A stretch of DNA of 64,000 bases from Erwinia sp. 198 (lineage in GTDB: Bacteria > Pseudomonadota > Gammaproteobacteria > Enterobacterales > Enterobacteriaceae), in the NCBI RefSeq assembly GCF_003937915.1, contig NZ_RHUM01000007.1:1-64000 (forward strand). The letters run 5' to 3'. Shown here one piece after another: positions 35,798 to 47,809 of the stretch. Position 1 is the stretch's first letter. Each line of letters starts with the position of its first letter. The position numbers and the translations under genes are program-made. Under the pieces are notes generated by a model that was not told where the DNA came from, did no database searches, and worked only from the letters and a program-made list of their open reading frames with translations.

Positions 35798-37864
35798 ATG
35801 AGCAAATTGATTCAACAAGACATTCTTACAGAACAGTCTTATGCCGCAGATGGATTTAACCCGGCAACTAACACTTCGGAATTCAGCTACACCTCAGGTC
35901 GCGTAGCGAAACGGGTATATAACAAATATAACACCGCCAATAAGCCTAAACTCTTTGGTTACTATACTGACTGGGCGCATTACGATCAGCGACAGGTTGA
36001 TAATAACGGCAACATTCTTAAAGCGAATCGCGGCCGTGGGATTGATATTACCAGGTTAGACCCAACCGCTTACGATAAAATCATTTTTGGTTTTACCGGC
36101 ATCGTTGGTGATAAAGGCGCTAATAAAGAAAAAATCGACCAGGCTGCGGCCTGGACCGGTAAGAAAACCAACGAAATGACCATTCTGGATCCGTGGGCCG
36201 ATTGTCAGTCTTATATTAACTGCGGCTTCAGCGGCTGGAAGGCGTTTGGTTTTGGTCCGGGTACCACCTATCCGTCCGATGGTGAAGGCGATTGCTTCTA
36301 TCAGGATCACCCTAACCTGCAAGGTGTGCTGGGCGCGATGCGCAAATTACAGATTGATGCAAAAGCTCAGGGGCACGATCTGGCGCTTTCCTTCAGCCTC
36401 GGCGGCTGGACAATGAGCGAAGCTTTCCACGAGCTGGCAAAGAGCCAGAGCGCGATCGATACGCTGGTAGCCAGCATCGTTTGGTTCTTCGACCGCTTCC
36501 CAATGTTTTCTGAAATCGATATCGACTGGGAATATCCAAATGCGCCAGGCGCTGGTAACCCACACGGCCCGGAAGATGGTGAGAACTACGTGATGCTGAT
36601 CTCCAGCCTGCGTAAGGCGCTTGATGCTAACAACATGAAACACGTGAAAATCAGTATCGCGTCTTCCGCTAACGTGGATGTGCTGCAGCATTCTAATGTC
36701 AAAGGACTGCTGGAAGTGGGTCTGTACGGCATCAACCTGATGACCTATGACTTCTTCGGTACGCCATGGGCTGACGGTCTGGGTCATCACGCTAATCTGT
36801 ATAAAACCAAAAACAGCACCTACAGTCTGGAAGAAGCGGTTGAATACCTGCTGGACCTGGGTGTGGATCCTGAAGCCATCAACATCGGTTATGCCGGTTA
36901 TTCGCGCAGCGCTAAAGGCGGGGAAATCAAATCCTTCTCTCCGCTGGAAGGCACCTACGACGGTACCGGTACGACGGTTGGTACTTTTGAATCCGGTTGC
37001 GTTGAGTACTACGACATCATAAACAACTATCTGGATCTGGAAAACCAGTGCGGCCGTAACGGTTACAACGTGTATACCGATGACGAAGCCTGTGCGGATT
37101 ACCTGTACAGTCCGACGTCTAAAGTTTTCCACTCTATCGATACGCCACGTACCGTTCGTGAAAAAGCGCGTTATGTAATCGAAAAAGGCCTGGGTGGTCT
37201 GTTCACCTGGACTATCGATAACGATAACGGCCTGCTGGTTAACGCCGGTCGTGAAGGTATGGGCTGCCCGATTGTGCAGAAGAACATCGATATGTCACCT
37301 TTCTACTTTAAAGGCATCAATATCGACGGTGAAAACCCGGTTGCCCCGGCTGAGCCCGTTGATCCGGCTGAGCCAGAAGATAGCAGCGCACCAACCGCGG
37401 TTATCACCATGAAAGCCCAGGGCGGCAGCACGCTGGTCTTCTCTGCGGATAAATCTGCGAAAGCCGCCAGCTACAAATGGTCAAGCTCTGGTAACGTGCA
37501 GATCGTTTCTCCGCAGGCCAGCACGACTAATGTTGTTCTGCCTGCTGTCACCTCTGAAACGGTAGTAGAGCTGCTGCTGACCGTCACCGCCGCAAACGGC
37601 AAAACCGATATGGCTTCTTATAAAGTGATTATCGTGTCTGCATCAGCGGTGACGCCGGACGAGCCAGTGGTACCGGACGAGCCTGTCGTGCCAGATGAGC
37701 CTGCTGAATATCCTCTGTGGAGCGCAATTGCCACCTATGGTGAAGGCAGCAAAGTTACGCATAAAGGCGTTAACTATATCGGTAAATTCTGGTCACAGGG
37801 TTCTGAACCTGGTCTGGAGGAAACTACCGGTCAGTTTGGTAAACCATGGGATTACCTTCGTTAA
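35798..37864 (+). CDS. GH18 chitinase with PKD-like and chitin-binding domains, no signal peptide
   Basis: The 688-residue enzyme begins MSKLIQQDILTEQSY with no Sec or Tat signal. The GH18 barrel spans about residues 48-500. Its active-site motif EIDIDWEYP has Asp241, Asp243 and catalytic Glu245; the outermost Asp of the usual DxxDxDxE is Ser238. An Ala/Pro/Glu-rich linker, a PKD-like beta domain (about 530-615), a PDEPVV repeat linker and a CBM5/12 chitin-binding domain (about 637-688, YPLWSAIATYGEGSKVTHKG) follow. The barrel resembles the chitinases of the Yersinia entomophaga Tc toxin as I recall them. It would hydrolyse chitin of insects or fungi. Export probably depends on the adjacent lysis genes. 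Confidence 0.9.
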   Translation: MSKLIQQDILTEQSYAADGFNPATNTSEFSYTSGRVAKRVYNKYNTANKPKLFGYYTDWAHYDQRQVDNNGNILKANRGRGIDITRLDPTAYDKIIFGFTGIVGDKGANKEKIDQAAAWTGKKTNEMTILDPWADCQSYINCGFSGWKAFGFGPGTTYPSDGEGDCFYQDHPNLQGVLGAMRKLQIDAKAQGHDLALSFSLGGWTMSEAFHELAKSQSAIDTLVASIVWFFDRFPMFSEIDIDWEYPNAPGAGNPHGPEDGENYVMLISSLRKALDANNMKHVKISIASSANVDVLQHSNVKGLLEVGLYGINLMTYDFFGTPWADGLGHHANLYKTKNSTYSLEEAVEYLLDLGVDPEAINIGYAGYSRSAKGGEIKSFSPLEGTYDGTGTTVGTFESGCVEYYDIINNYLDLENQCGRNGYNVYTDDEACADYLYSPTSKVFHSIDTPRTVREKARYVIEKGLGGLFTWTIDNDNGLLVNAGREGMGCPIVQKNIDMSPFYFKGINIDGENPVAPAEPVDPAEPEDSSAPTAVITMKAQGGSTLVFSADKSAKAASYKWSSSGNVQIVSPQASTTNVVLPAVTSETVVELLLTVTAANGKTDMASYKVIIVSASAVTPDEPVVPDEPVVPDEPAEYPLWSAIATYGEGSKVTHKGVNYIGKFWSQGSEPGLEETTGQFGKPWDYLR

Positions 37865-37876
37865 TTTGAAATAGAT

Positions 37877-37901
37877 AATGCTCCTTCGGGAGCATTATTT
37901 T
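37877..37901 (+). terminator. Terminator between chitinase and endolysin
   Basis: AATGCTCC-TTCG-GGAGCATT followed by ATTTTG: an 8-bp stem on a stable UUCG tetraloop. The T-tract is interrupted, so some readthrough into the lysis genes is likely. Confidence 0.75.
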
Positions 37902-37920
37902 GTATCTGCCAGAGTGAAAA

Positions 37921-38388
37921 ATGAATATTTCAGAGAGGGGCATTGATTTTATCAAGGCTCAGGAAAAACTTCGTTTAACCGCAGAGAAGAATGAAGCGGG
38001 CGTCTGGACGCTGGGCTATGGCCATACGGAAAGCGTCCATGAAGGCGACAGCGTTACGTCTGAACAGGCGGACGTGCTGCTTATCAGCGACCTGAACAAA
38101 TGCGCCGGCTTATTGCGGCAAAAGCTTGGCGTGCCCGTCACGCAGAATCAGTTTGACGCGCTCTGCTCCATTCTGCACAGCGTCGGTCCGGGGCAACGAG
38201 GCGTAAAAGCTGGCCTGATTGAGTTAAAAAGCGGCCAGCCGTCAACGCTGCTGATGTTTTTAAACCAGGGCTGCTATGCCGCCGCCGCCGAACAGTTCGG
38301 CTCGTGGATTTACGCCGGAAATGGCGTGGTTAAAACGTTAATTACTCGCAGGGAACGCGAAAAAAATCTTTTTCTTCGCCCTTTATAG
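37921..38388 (+). CDS. Phage-type GH24 lysozyme (endolysin)
   Basis: The 155-residue muramidase of the T4/lambdoid family has the core EKLRLTAEKNEAGVWTLGYGHT. Aligned on T4 lysozyme, Glu15 and Thr30 match Glu11 and Thr26, but the position of Asp20 is Asn24. There is no signal peptide or signal-anchor helix, so it would need the neighbouring holin to reach the cell wall. No phage structural genes surround it. It is probably a domesticated lysis enzyme serving release of the chitinase. The Asn substitution leaves its activity uncertain. Confidence 0.88.
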   Translation: MNISERGIDFIKAQEKLRLTAEKNEAGVWTLGYGHTESVHEGDSVTSEQADVLLISDLNKCAGLLRQKLGVPVTQNQFDALCSILHSVGPGQRGVKAGLIELKSGQPSTLLMFLNQGCYAAAAEQFGSWIYAGNGVVKTLITRREREKNLFLRPL

Positions 38389-38432
38389 CAACGGCTTTTG
38401 TCGCCTGCTATTTATCTTCGTAAGGTTTTAGC

Positions 38433-38765
38433 GTGTTACAAAATAATGAAACCATCGTACTGCTGAGGTTCTTAACGGAACATCATCTGCTGGATGCCAT
38501 GATCGTTGCCAGCGCCGGAGGGATAGTTAATTATTTTATCCACGGTGAGTTAATAAAAGAAAATAAAGGTAAACTGACCTTTTTTTTAAAACACATATTT
38601 ATTTCTATGTTCACCGGGTTTGTGGTTGGCTTACTCTGTATTGATTTCAGCATTACCACGTCACAAACGCTTCTTTTCTCTGCTATCTCCGGCACCAGCG
38701 GTAGCGAAGTGGTGATCGTGCTACAGCAAAAAATTTCTGAATGGTTAAAGAGCAAAACCGTTTGA
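38433..38765 (+). CDS. Phage holin, LydA-like
   Basis: This 110-residue protein has three hydrophobic segments at about 18-36, 53-71 and 79-97 and charged ends (KSKTV). The stretch FLTEHHLLDAMIVASAGGIVNYF resembles the N-terminus of P1 LydA-type holins as I recall it. The GTG start at 38433 follows TAAGG. It lies 44 bp after the endolysin gene, the classical lysis pair. No antiholin or spanin genes are visible before glmU. Low G+C indicates a foreign origin. Confidence 0.82.
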   Translation: MLQNNETIVLLRFLTEHHLLDAMIVASAGGIVNYFIHGELIKENKGKLTFFLKHIFISMFTGFVVGLLCIDFSITTSQTLLFSAISGTSGSEVVIVLQQKISEWLKSKTV

Positions 38766-38964
38766 TCGTCAGCGGTGGAAAGTCATAGACGACGCTGTTT
38801 GATGGTATCATGCTCCGGCTGAGGGACGCATGCCGGCTTTTCCCGGCGCGGCCCTTGTTCGGCCCGGCGGAAAGTATTTTTGAAGGGTAAAAGAAGTAGT
38901 ATTTTTACCGCAATCCAGCTTTACTTTTGCCAGGAAAGCGATTTCAACATCAAGCAGGATGTCT

Positions 38965-40335
38965 ATGTCAAACAGCGCGCTGAGCGTGGTGATCCTTGCC
39001 GCAGGCAAGGGAACCCGTATGTACTCCGATCTTCCCAAAGTTCTTCATCTTTTGGCCGGTAAGCCAATGGTACAACACGTCATTGACGCCGCGCAGGGCG
39101 TGGGCGCTGACAAAGTCCATCTGGTTTACGGACACGGCGGCGAACGCTTACAGTCGACCCTGCAGGATCCCTCGCTGAACTGGGTATTGCAGGCCGAGCA
39201 GTTGGGCACCGGTCACGCTATGCAGCAGGCCGCGCCCTGTTTCGCCGATGACGAAGATATCCTGATGCTGTACGGCGACGTGCCGTTGATTTCTACCGAA
39301 ACGCTACAGCGACTGCGTCAGGCGAAACCGCAGGGCGGCATCGCGTTGTTAACGGTCATCCTTGATAATCCCACCGGCTATGGCCGCATCCTTCGTGAGC
39401 AGGGCCAGGTCGTGGGCATCGTAGAACAGAAAGATGCCACGCCGGAACAGCTGGCAATTCGCGAAATCAATACCGGCATTTTGCTGGCTAACGGCGGCGA
39501 CCTGAAGCGCTGGCTGAGCAAGCTCACTAATGACAACGCCCAGGGCGAATATTACATCACGGATATTATCGCGCTGGCTCATCAGGAAGGCCGGGTGACG
39601 GAAACGACGCAGCCTTTGCACAGTTCGGAAACCGACGGCGTCAACAATCGACTACAGCTGGCGACGCTGGAGCGCGTCTATCAGGCACAGCAGGCGGAAA
39701 AACTGCTGCTGGCGGGCGTGATGCTGAAAGATCCGGCGCGTTTCGACCTGCGGGGCGAGCTTAAACACGGTCGCGACGTAGAAATAGACACCAACGTGAT
39801 TATCGAAGGTAAGGTGCAGCTCGGTAACCGTGTGAAAATTGGCAGCGGCTGCGTGTTGAAAAACTGCATGATTGGCGACGACTGCGAAATCAGTCCTTAC
39901 AGCGTGCTGGAAAACGCCGAGCTGGCGGCAGACTGCACCGTCGGCCCGTTCGCCCGACTTCGTCCCGGCAGCTCGCTTGCCGCTGGCGCGCACGTTGGCA
40001 ACTTTGTCGAAATGAAAAAGGCGACGCTGGGCAAAGGCTCCAAAGCCGGTCACCTGAGCTACCTGGGCGATGCTTCGATCGGCGCTAACGTCAATATCGG
40101 CGCGGGCACCATTACCTGTAATTACGATGGCGTGAACAAATCGCTGACGGTCATCGGCGACGATGTCTTTGTCGGATCCGATACCCAGCTGGTGGCACCG
40201 GTATCGGTAGCGGCAGGCACGACTATCGCCGCAGGCACCACGGTGATGAAAGATATCTCCGCGCCGGGTTTGGCCTACAATCGTAAAGAGCAGAATCTGA
40301 AAACTGACTGGCAGCGTCCGGCGAAGAAAAAATAA
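38965..40335 (+). CDS. glmU: Bifunctional UDP-GlcNAc pyrophosphorylase / GlcN-1-P acetyltransferase
   Basis: The 456-residue enzyme makes UDP-GlcNAc. The N-terminal uridyltransferase domain has [18 protein letters not shown] and YGDVPLI; the C-terminal domain is a left-handed beta-helix with hexapeptide repeats and [14 protein letters not shown] placed the start at ATG 38965 (MSNSALSVV), which has AGCAGG six bases upstream. The ATG at 38959 abuts that site. The product feeds peptidoglycan and LPS synthesis and is the step after glmS/glmM. Confidence 0.95.
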   Translation: MSNSALSVVILAAGKGTRMYSDLPKVLHLLAGKPMVQHVIDAAQGVGADKVHLVYGHGGERLQSTLQDPSLNWVLQAEQLGTGHAMQQAAPCFADDEDILMLYGDVPLISTETLQRLRQAKPQGGIALLTVILDNPTGYGRILREQGQVVGIVEQKDATPEQLAIREINTGILLANGGDLKRWLSKLTNDNAQGEYYITDIIALAHQEGRVTETTQPLHSSETDGVNNRLQLATLERVYQAQQAEKLLLAGVMLKDPARFDLRGELKHGRDVEIDTNVIIEGKVQLGNRVKIGSGCVLKNCMIGDDCEISPYSVLENAELAADCTVGPFARLRPGSSLAAGAHVGNFVEMKKATLGKGSKAGHLSYLGDASIGANVNIGAGTITCNYDGVNKSLTVIGDDVFVGSDTQLVAPVSVAAGTTIAAGTTVMKDISAPGLAYNRKEQNLKTDWQRPAKKK

Positions 40336-40371
40336 TTTTACGGGCGGCGAAGATCGCCCGATTGCAGTAAG

Positions 40372-40386
40372 GGGTGCATGGCACCC
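40372..40386 (+). other. Hairpin in the glmU-glmS intercistronic region
   Basis: GGGTGC-ATG-GCACCC. The gap between glmU and glmS is 161 bp, about the E. coli size, where RNase E cuts and the sRNA GlmZ activates glmS. This stem could be part of that regulatory structure; I could not match a GlmZ pairing site by eye. Confidence 0.45.
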
Positions 40387-40464
40387 ATATAACGCTAATC
40401 CCCACTCTCTACAAGGCTCGGGGAACCGGAACATACCGGAACAAACAGGCAGAGGACAAAGTTA

Positions 40465-40496
40465 ATGGCAAACGCCATGACGTCAGGAAAACTACT

Positions 40497-40521
<25 letters not shown>
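40465..40521 (+). CDS. Possible 18-codon upstream ORF overlapping the glmS start
   Basis: The ATG at 40465 has AGAGGA eight bases upstream, a better ribosome site than that of glmS itself. It encodes [18 protein letters not shown] and stops at 40519-40521, 24 bases inside glmS in another frame. Translation here would compete with glmS initiation at 40497. It may be chance; conservation is unknown. Confidence 0.3.
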
Positions 40522-42329
<1,808 letters not shown>

Positions 42330-42369
42330 CCGACTACCGCGCCGCTCCTGTAGAGGAGCGGCGAGAAAG

Positions 42370-42767
42370 CTATTTAACTTTGTTTTTAACCTCATCCAGC
42401 GCTCTTTTCAGAGCGCTGATCTTCAAGGCTTTGCACAGTGGTTTGCATCTCTCTGTTTGCCCGGTCCTTTTCCTCTACGCTTTTTTTCAGCTCCTGGAGC
42501 TGTTTATCCAGTTCCTTCGTTTCCTCCTGCTGCTCAAGCTTTTCAAACCTCTCCTGCAACGTCTTGTTAGCGTTAATTAAGAGCTTTTATTTCTCTGATG
42601 CGAAAAGAGCGGTAAAAAACGTTACTGCTTTCGGAGCAGGCAATCAGATTATTGTCATCTGACGTGAAAGCAGGATCCGAAAAGGACGGTTGCTCATTCG
42701 CCTGGGCCAGCCCGGCGGTGGCAGCCAGCAGCAGGCTGCCGAGAAGCATTTTTGCTGGGTGTTTCAT
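42370..42767 (-). pseudogene. Frameshifted secreted coiled-coil protein gene
   Basis: The ATG at 42767 opens a signal peptide (MKHPAKMLLGSLLLAATAGLAQA) followed by NEQPSFSDPAF. The frame stops at 42573, but shifting one base near 42574-42582 continues into a highly charged coiled coil (TLQERFEKLEQQEETKELDK and onward). A second one-base shift near 42414-42424 restores ISALKRALDEVKNKVK and TAG at 42370. Removing one base at each site gives an intact 131-residue protein, so two single-base insertions (or sequencing errors) are the simplest reading. I do not recognise the family. Confidence 0.7.
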
Positions 42768-43087
42768 AAAAAACTTCCCTTAATAAGGTATTTCACTCCC
42801 TAAAGAGTAAGGGCGAAACTGTCCGCCCGCCCTTGCATTTTCGGCTTTGATGTTAGCCCTCTCAGGGCCGCTAACTAGTGGATAAAAAATGAATTTTATG
42901 CAGAGAAAAGCCAGCGCAATCAGCTAATTTCGCTGCTGCGGTAACGAACGGCGTTGATTCAGGATGCTGTGCTTCCAGCCGGACCACGTATCCACCGCGC
43001 GCATGGTTAGCGTAGTGGAGTAGCAGCAAGGAAATCGTAAAGGCGATCCTTTCTGAGATATCTGTACAAAAGATGTTCGTCACAAAA
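42768..43087. other. Gene-free stretch upstream of the pst promoter
   Basis: About 320 bp. A minus-strand frame at 42871-43119 runs through the Pho boxes and has no family I recognise. Nothing else is supported apart from the pseudogene promoter region at its left end. Confidence 0.5.
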
Positions 43088-43127
43088 CTGTCATATTGTG
43101 TACATTTTACTGTCATCAAACTGTCCT
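43088..43127 (+). promoter_or_regulatory. Tandem Pho boxes of the pst operon
   Basis: Four 7-bp units spaced every 11 bp: CTGTCAT (43088), TGTACAT (43099), CTGTCAT (43110), CTGTCCT (43121). This is the PhoB-binding format of two Pho boxes, like E. coli pstS, including the trailing TATTTTGC. PhoB-P bound here replaces a -35 element under phosphate starvation. A likely -10 (CATACT) lies near 43156. Confidence 0.9.
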
Positions 43128-43199
43128 ATTTTGCCTCCAGCAGCAATCATTAATCATACTAAAACAGTATAAAGACTGACTTTATCCCCTGGAGGGAAT

Positions 43200-44240
43200 A
43201 TGACACTGATGCAAAAAAACCTGGCTCGTTTGGTGGCTGTCACGCTGTCGCTGAGCGCGGTTTCCGCTTTTGCCGCCGACAACCTGACGGGCGCGGGCGG
43301 GACTTTCCCGGCGCCGGTCTATAACAAATGGGCGGCCGAGTACAACAAAGCAACAGGCGCGCAGATTAACTACCAGGGCATCGGTTCTTCCGGCGGCGTA
43401 AAACAGATTATCGCCAGGACCGTCGACTTCGGCGCGTCCGACGCGCCGATGAAAGAAGAAGATTTGCAGAAAAACGGCCTGTTCCAGTTCCCAACCGTGA
43501 TTGGCGGCGTGGTGCTGGCAGTGAACATTCCCGGCGTAAAATCCGGCGAACTGACGCTGGATGGCAAAACCGTTGGCGATATCTACCTCGGTAACGTAAA
43601 GAAATGGAACGATCCGGCCATCACCAAGCTGAACCCTGGCGTCAAACTGCCGGATGCCAATATCAACGTGGTGCGCCGCGCTGACGGTTCCGGTACCTCC
43701 TTTGTGTTCACCAGCTATCTGGCGAAGGTGAACAGCGACTGGAACAGCAAAGTCGGCAAAGGCAATACCGTTAACTGGCCAACCGGCCTCGGCGGCAAAG
43801 GCAACGACGGCGTAGCCGCTTTCGTGCAGCGTCTGCCTGGCTCAATTGGCTATGTGGAATATGCCTACGCCAAACAGAACAACCTGGCCTATACCAAACT
43901 GCTGGATGCCGACGGCAAAGCCGTTGCGCCAGGCGAACAGAGTTTCAGTGGCGCGGCGAAAGGCGCGGACTGGAGCAAATCCTTCGCGCAGGATCTGACC
44001 TATCAGAAAGGCGATAACGCCTGGCCAATCACCTCCACCACTTTTATTCTGATACAGAAAGATCAGGCCAACGCGGAGAAGGGCACAGCCGTGCTGAAGT
44101 TCTTCGACTGGGCCTATAAAAACGGCGGCCAGGTCACCACCAGCCTGGACTATGCCGCGCTGCCGGACTCCGTCGTAGAGCAGATCCGCGCCGCATGGAA
44201 AACCAATATTAAAGACAGCTCGGGCAAAGCGCTGTACTAA
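43200..44240 (+). CDS. pstS: Phosphate ABC transporter periplasmic binding protein
   Basis: The 346-residue precursor has a Sec signal peptide (about 1-25, ending SAFA). The mature part carries the phosphate-binding stretches [17 protein letters not shown] and [12 protein letters not shown] of PstS. It binds Pi in the periplasm for PstCAB. Strong GGAGG site. Preceded by Pho boxes and followed by a stable hairpin, fitting higher expression than the membrane genes. Confidence 0.96.
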   Translation: MTLMQKNLARLVAVTLSLSAVSAFAADNLTGAGGTFPAPVYNKWAAEYNKATGAQINYQGIGSSGGVKQIIARTVDFGASDAPMKEEDLQKNGLFQFPTVIGGVVLAVNIPGVKSGELTLDGKTVGDIYLGNVKKWNDPAITKLNPGVKLPDANINVVRRADGSGTSFVFTSYLAKVNSDWNSKVGKGNTVNWPTGLGGKGNDGVAAFVQRLPGSIGYVEYAYAKQNNLAYTKLLDADGKAVAPGEQSFSGAAKGADWSKSFAQDLTYQKGDNAWPITSTTFILIQKDQANAEKGTAVLKFFDWAYKNGGQVTTSLDYAALPDSVVEQIRAAWKTNIKDSSGKALY

Positions 44241-44264
44241 GCTGACTAAACGGCTATAAGTTTC

Positions 44265-44284
44265 GGGCGGCCGCTGTGCCGCCC
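44265..44284 (+). other. Hairpin between pstS and pstC
   Basis: GGGCGGC / GCCGCCC with a 6-base loop, 24 bp past the pstS stop and without T-tract. It probably protects pstS mRNA or reduces readthrough to pstC. Confidence 0.65.
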
Positions 44285-44309
44285 AAAAACGTTCACTATC
44301 GGGAATTTT

Positions 44310-45272
44310 ATGGCTACATCCAGGCCGACATTCAAGGCTCCCGGCAAGCAGGGTGACCTCATTTTTGGCGCGCTGGTCAAGCTGGCCGCGCTGATTGTCT
44401 TACTGCTGCTCGGCGGCATTATTGTCTCGCTCATCGTCTCTTCCTGGCCCAGCATTCAGAAATTTGGCCTCTCCTTTCTGTGGACCAGGACCTGGGATGC
44501 GCCCAATGAACAGTTCGGCGCGCTGGTGCCGATTTACGGCACGCTGGTGACCTCTGCTATCGCGCTGGTTATCGCCGTGCCGGTCAGCTTCGGCATCGCG
44601 CTGTTTCTCACCGAACTGGCGCCAAACTGGCTGCGTCGTCCTTTAGGCGTGGCGATCGAGCTGCTGGCCGCCATCCCCAGTATCGTTTACGGCATGTGGG
44701 GGCTGTTTATCTTCGCCCCGCTGTTTGCCACTTATTTCCAGACGCCGCTGGGCGAGCTGATGGCCAACGTGCCTATTGTCGGCTCGCTGTTCTCCGGCCC
44801 CGCTTTTGGCATCGGCATTCTGGCTGCCGGGATTATCCTGGCGATCATGATCATTCCTTATATCGCTTCAGTGATGCGTGACGTTTTCGAGCAGACGCCG
44901 GTGATGATGAAAGAGTCCGCTTACGGCATCGGTTGCACCACCTGGGAAGTGATCTGGCGCATCGTGCTGCCGTTTACCAAAAACGGCGTGATCGGCGGCA
45001 TTATGCTGGGACTGGGGCGCGCGCTGGGCGAAACCATGGCGGTGACCTTTATTATCGGTAATACCTACCAGCTGGACAGCGCTTCGCTGTTTATGCCGGG
45101 CAACAGCATCACCTCCGCGCTGGCAAATGAATTTGCCGAAGCGGAATCGGGCGTACATACCGCCGCGCTGATGGAGCTGGGGCTGATCCTGTTTGTGATC
45201 ACCTTTATCGTGCTGGCCTGTTCAAAGCTGATGATTATCCGCCTGGCGAAAAGTGAAGGGGCGCGCTCATGA
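44310..45272 (+). CDS. pstC: Phosphate ABC transporter permease PstC
   Basis: The 320-residue inner-membrane permease has six main helices and the ATPase-contact EAA loop [20 protein letters not shown]. It is almost collinear with E. coli PstC (319). Its stop overlaps the pstA start by 4 bp. It forms the phosphate channel with PstA. Confidence 0.96.
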   Translation: MATSRPTFKAPGKQGDLIFGALVKLAALIVLLLLGGIIVSLIVSSWPSIQKFGLSFLWTRTWDAPNEQFGALVPIYGTLVTSAIALVIAVPVSFGIALFLTELAPNWLRRPLGVAIELLAAIPSIVYGMWGLFIFAPLFATYFQTPLGELMANVPIVGSLFSGPAFGIGILAAGIILAIMIIPYIASVMRDVFEQTPVMMKESAYGIGCTTWEVIWRIVLPFTKNGVIGGIMLGLGRALGETMAVTFIIGNTYQLDSASLFMPGNSITSALANEFAEAESGVHTAALMELGLILFVITFIVLACSKLMIIRLAKSEGARS

Positions 45273-46156
45273 GTATGGTGGCCATGCAGTCCCGCGCGGA
45301 GCTGGAAGCCTCCCGCCGTAAAATGCAGGCGTGGCGGCGGATGAAAAACCGCATCGCCCTGACGCTTTCCCTGCTGACGATGGCGTTTGGCCTGTTCTGG
45401 CTGATTTGGATCCTTTGGGCGACCATCACGCGCGGCGTGGACGGCATGACGCTGGCGCTGTTTACGGAAAATACGCCGCCGCCCAACACGGCAGGCGGCG
45501 GTCTGGCTAACGCCATTATGGGCAGCGGCCTGCTGATTTTCTGGTCGACTATCGTGGGGACGCCGCTGGGCATTCTGGCAGGGATCTACCTGGCGGAATA
45601 TGGTCGCAAAGGCTGGCTGGCGGAAACGATCCGCTTTATTAACGATATTCTGCTTTCCGCGCCTTCCATTGTGGTGGGGCTGTTCGTCTATACGCTGGTG
45701 GTAGCGCAGATGCAGCACTTTTCGGGCCTGGCGGGCGCGGTAGCGCTGGCGCTGTTGCAGATCCCCGTGGTTATTCGCACCACGGAAAATATGCTGAAGC
45801 TGGTACCGGACAGCCTGCGCGAAGCGGCATACGCACTGGGTACGCCGAAATGGAAAATGATTTCTGCCATTACGCTGAAGGCTTCCGTATCGGGCATTCT
45901 GACCGGCATCCTGCTGGCGATAGCGCGTATCGCCGGGGAAACGGCGCCGCTGCTGTTTACCTCGCTTTCCAACCAGTTCTGGAGCACCGATATGCTGCAG
46001 CCGCTGGCTAACCTGCCGGTAACGATTTTTAAATTCGCCATGAGCCCGTTTGCCGAATGGCAAAGCCTGGCCTGGGCAGGCGTGCTGCTGATTACCGTCT
46101 GCGTGCTGATTTTAAATATCCTGGCGCGCGTGATTTTTGCCAAAAGCAAACACTGA
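45269..46156 (+). CDS. pstA: Phosphate ABC transporter permease PstA
   Basis: The 295-residue permease partners PstC. It has six membrane helices and the EAA loop [19 protein letters not shown] near residue 188. Translation is coupled to pstC by the ATGA overlap. Confidence 0.95.
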   Translation: MSMVAMQSRAELEASRRKMQAWRRMKNRIALTLSLLTMAFGLFWLIWILWATITRGVDGMTLALFTENTPPPNTAGGGLANAIMGSGLLIFWSTIVGTPLGILAGIYLAEYGRKGWLAETIRFINDILLSAPSIVVGLFVYTLVVAQMQHFSGLAGAVALALLQIPVVIRTTENMLKLVPDSLREAAYALGTPKWKMISAITLKASVSGILTGILLAIARIAGETAPLLFTSLSNQFWSTDMLQPLANLPVTIFKFAMSPFAEWQSLAWAGVLLITVCVLILNILARVIFAKSKH

Positions 46157-46186
46157 TCTAACGCGCGGCTGCGGCGGCGCGTATAA

Positions 46187-46969
<783 letters not shown>

Positions 46970-46986
46970 GTTGACTGGAGAAACGC

Positions 46987-47718
46987 ATGGATAATCTCAA
47001 TCTGAATAAACATATCTCCGGGCAGTTCAACGCCGAGCTGGAGCACATCCGCACCCAGGTGATGACGATGGGCGGCATGGTGGAAAAACAGCTGACGGAT
47101 GCCATTGTCGCGATGCACAACCAGGACGCCGAGCTGGCGCAGCGGGTGATCGATGGCGACCAGCAGGTCAACATGATGGAGGTGTCGATTGACGAGGCGT
47201 GCGTGCGCATTATCGCCAAGCGCCAGCCGACCGCCAGCGACCTGCGTCTGGTGATGGCGATCATCAAAACCATTTCCGAGCTGGAGCGCATTGGCGACGT
47301 GGCGGAAAAAATCAGCCGCACGGCGCTGGAAAAATTTGGCCAGCAGCATCAGTCGCTGCTGGTGAATCTGGAATCGCTGGGCTATCACACCATCCAGATG
47401 CTGCACGACGTGCTGGATGCTTTTGCGCGCATGGATCTGAATGCGGCTATTGAAATCTATCGGGAAGATAAAAAGGTCGACCAGGAATATGAGGGCATCG
47501 TGCGTCAGCTGATGACCTATATGATGGAAGATCCGCGCACCATTCCCAGCGTGCTGACCGCGCTGTTCTGCGCGCGCGCTATCGAGCGTATCGGCGACCG
47601 CTGCCAGAATATCTGTGAAATTATCTTCTATTTCGTGAAAGGTCAGGACTTCCGCCATGTTGGCGGCGACAGGCTGGACGAGCTGCTCACCGGCGAAAGC
47701 GACGACAAGCCGGTCTGA
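46987..47718 (+). CDS. phoU: Phosphate signalling protein PhoU
   Basis: The 243-residue all-helical protein contains two PhoU repeats with metal-cluster motifs ([12 protein letters not shown] and [12 protein letters not shown]). It links PstSCAB status to the PhoR kinase and represses the Pho regulon when phosphate is sufficient. Last gene of the operon, 17 bp after pstB. Confidence 0.96.
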   Translation: MDNLNLNKHISGQFNAELEHIRTQVMTMGGMVEKQLTDAIVAMHNQDAELAQRVIDGDQQVNMMEVSIDEACVRIIAKRQPTASDLRLVMAIIKTISELERIGDVAEKISRTALEKFGQQHQSLLVNLESLGYHTIQMLHDVLDAFARMDLNAAIEIYREDKKVDQEYEGIVRQLMTYMMEDPRTIPSVLTALFCARAIERIGDRCQNICEIIFYFVKGQDFRHVGGDRLDELLTGESDDKPV

Positions 47719-47747
47719 TCATCGCGCTTCCGGCCTGACGCTTTAAG

Positions 47748-47776
47748 TTGGTCTGGCGGCGCTCGTAATTTATACT
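47748..47776 (+). promoter_or_regulatory. Promoter of the MFS transporter gene
   Basis: TTGGTC and TATACT with 17-bp spacing, 34 bp upstream of the start codon. It suggests the transporter is transcribed separately from pst-phoU. Confidence 0.65.
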
Positions 47777-47809
47777 TGCCGCACTTCACACCGGCAAGGC
47801 ACTCCCGTG

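Noticed and set aside
37921-38765. Prophage remnant as the explanation of the lysozyme-holin pair
   Set aside because: No integrase, structural, regulatory or spanin genes and no attachment-site repeats flank it; the linkage to a chitinase and regulator argues for a dedicated cassette, though phage ancestry of the genes is likely.
42871-43119. 82-codon minus-strand frame upstream of pstS
   Set aside because: It runs through the Pho boxes, has no clear ribosome site and matches no family I recognise.
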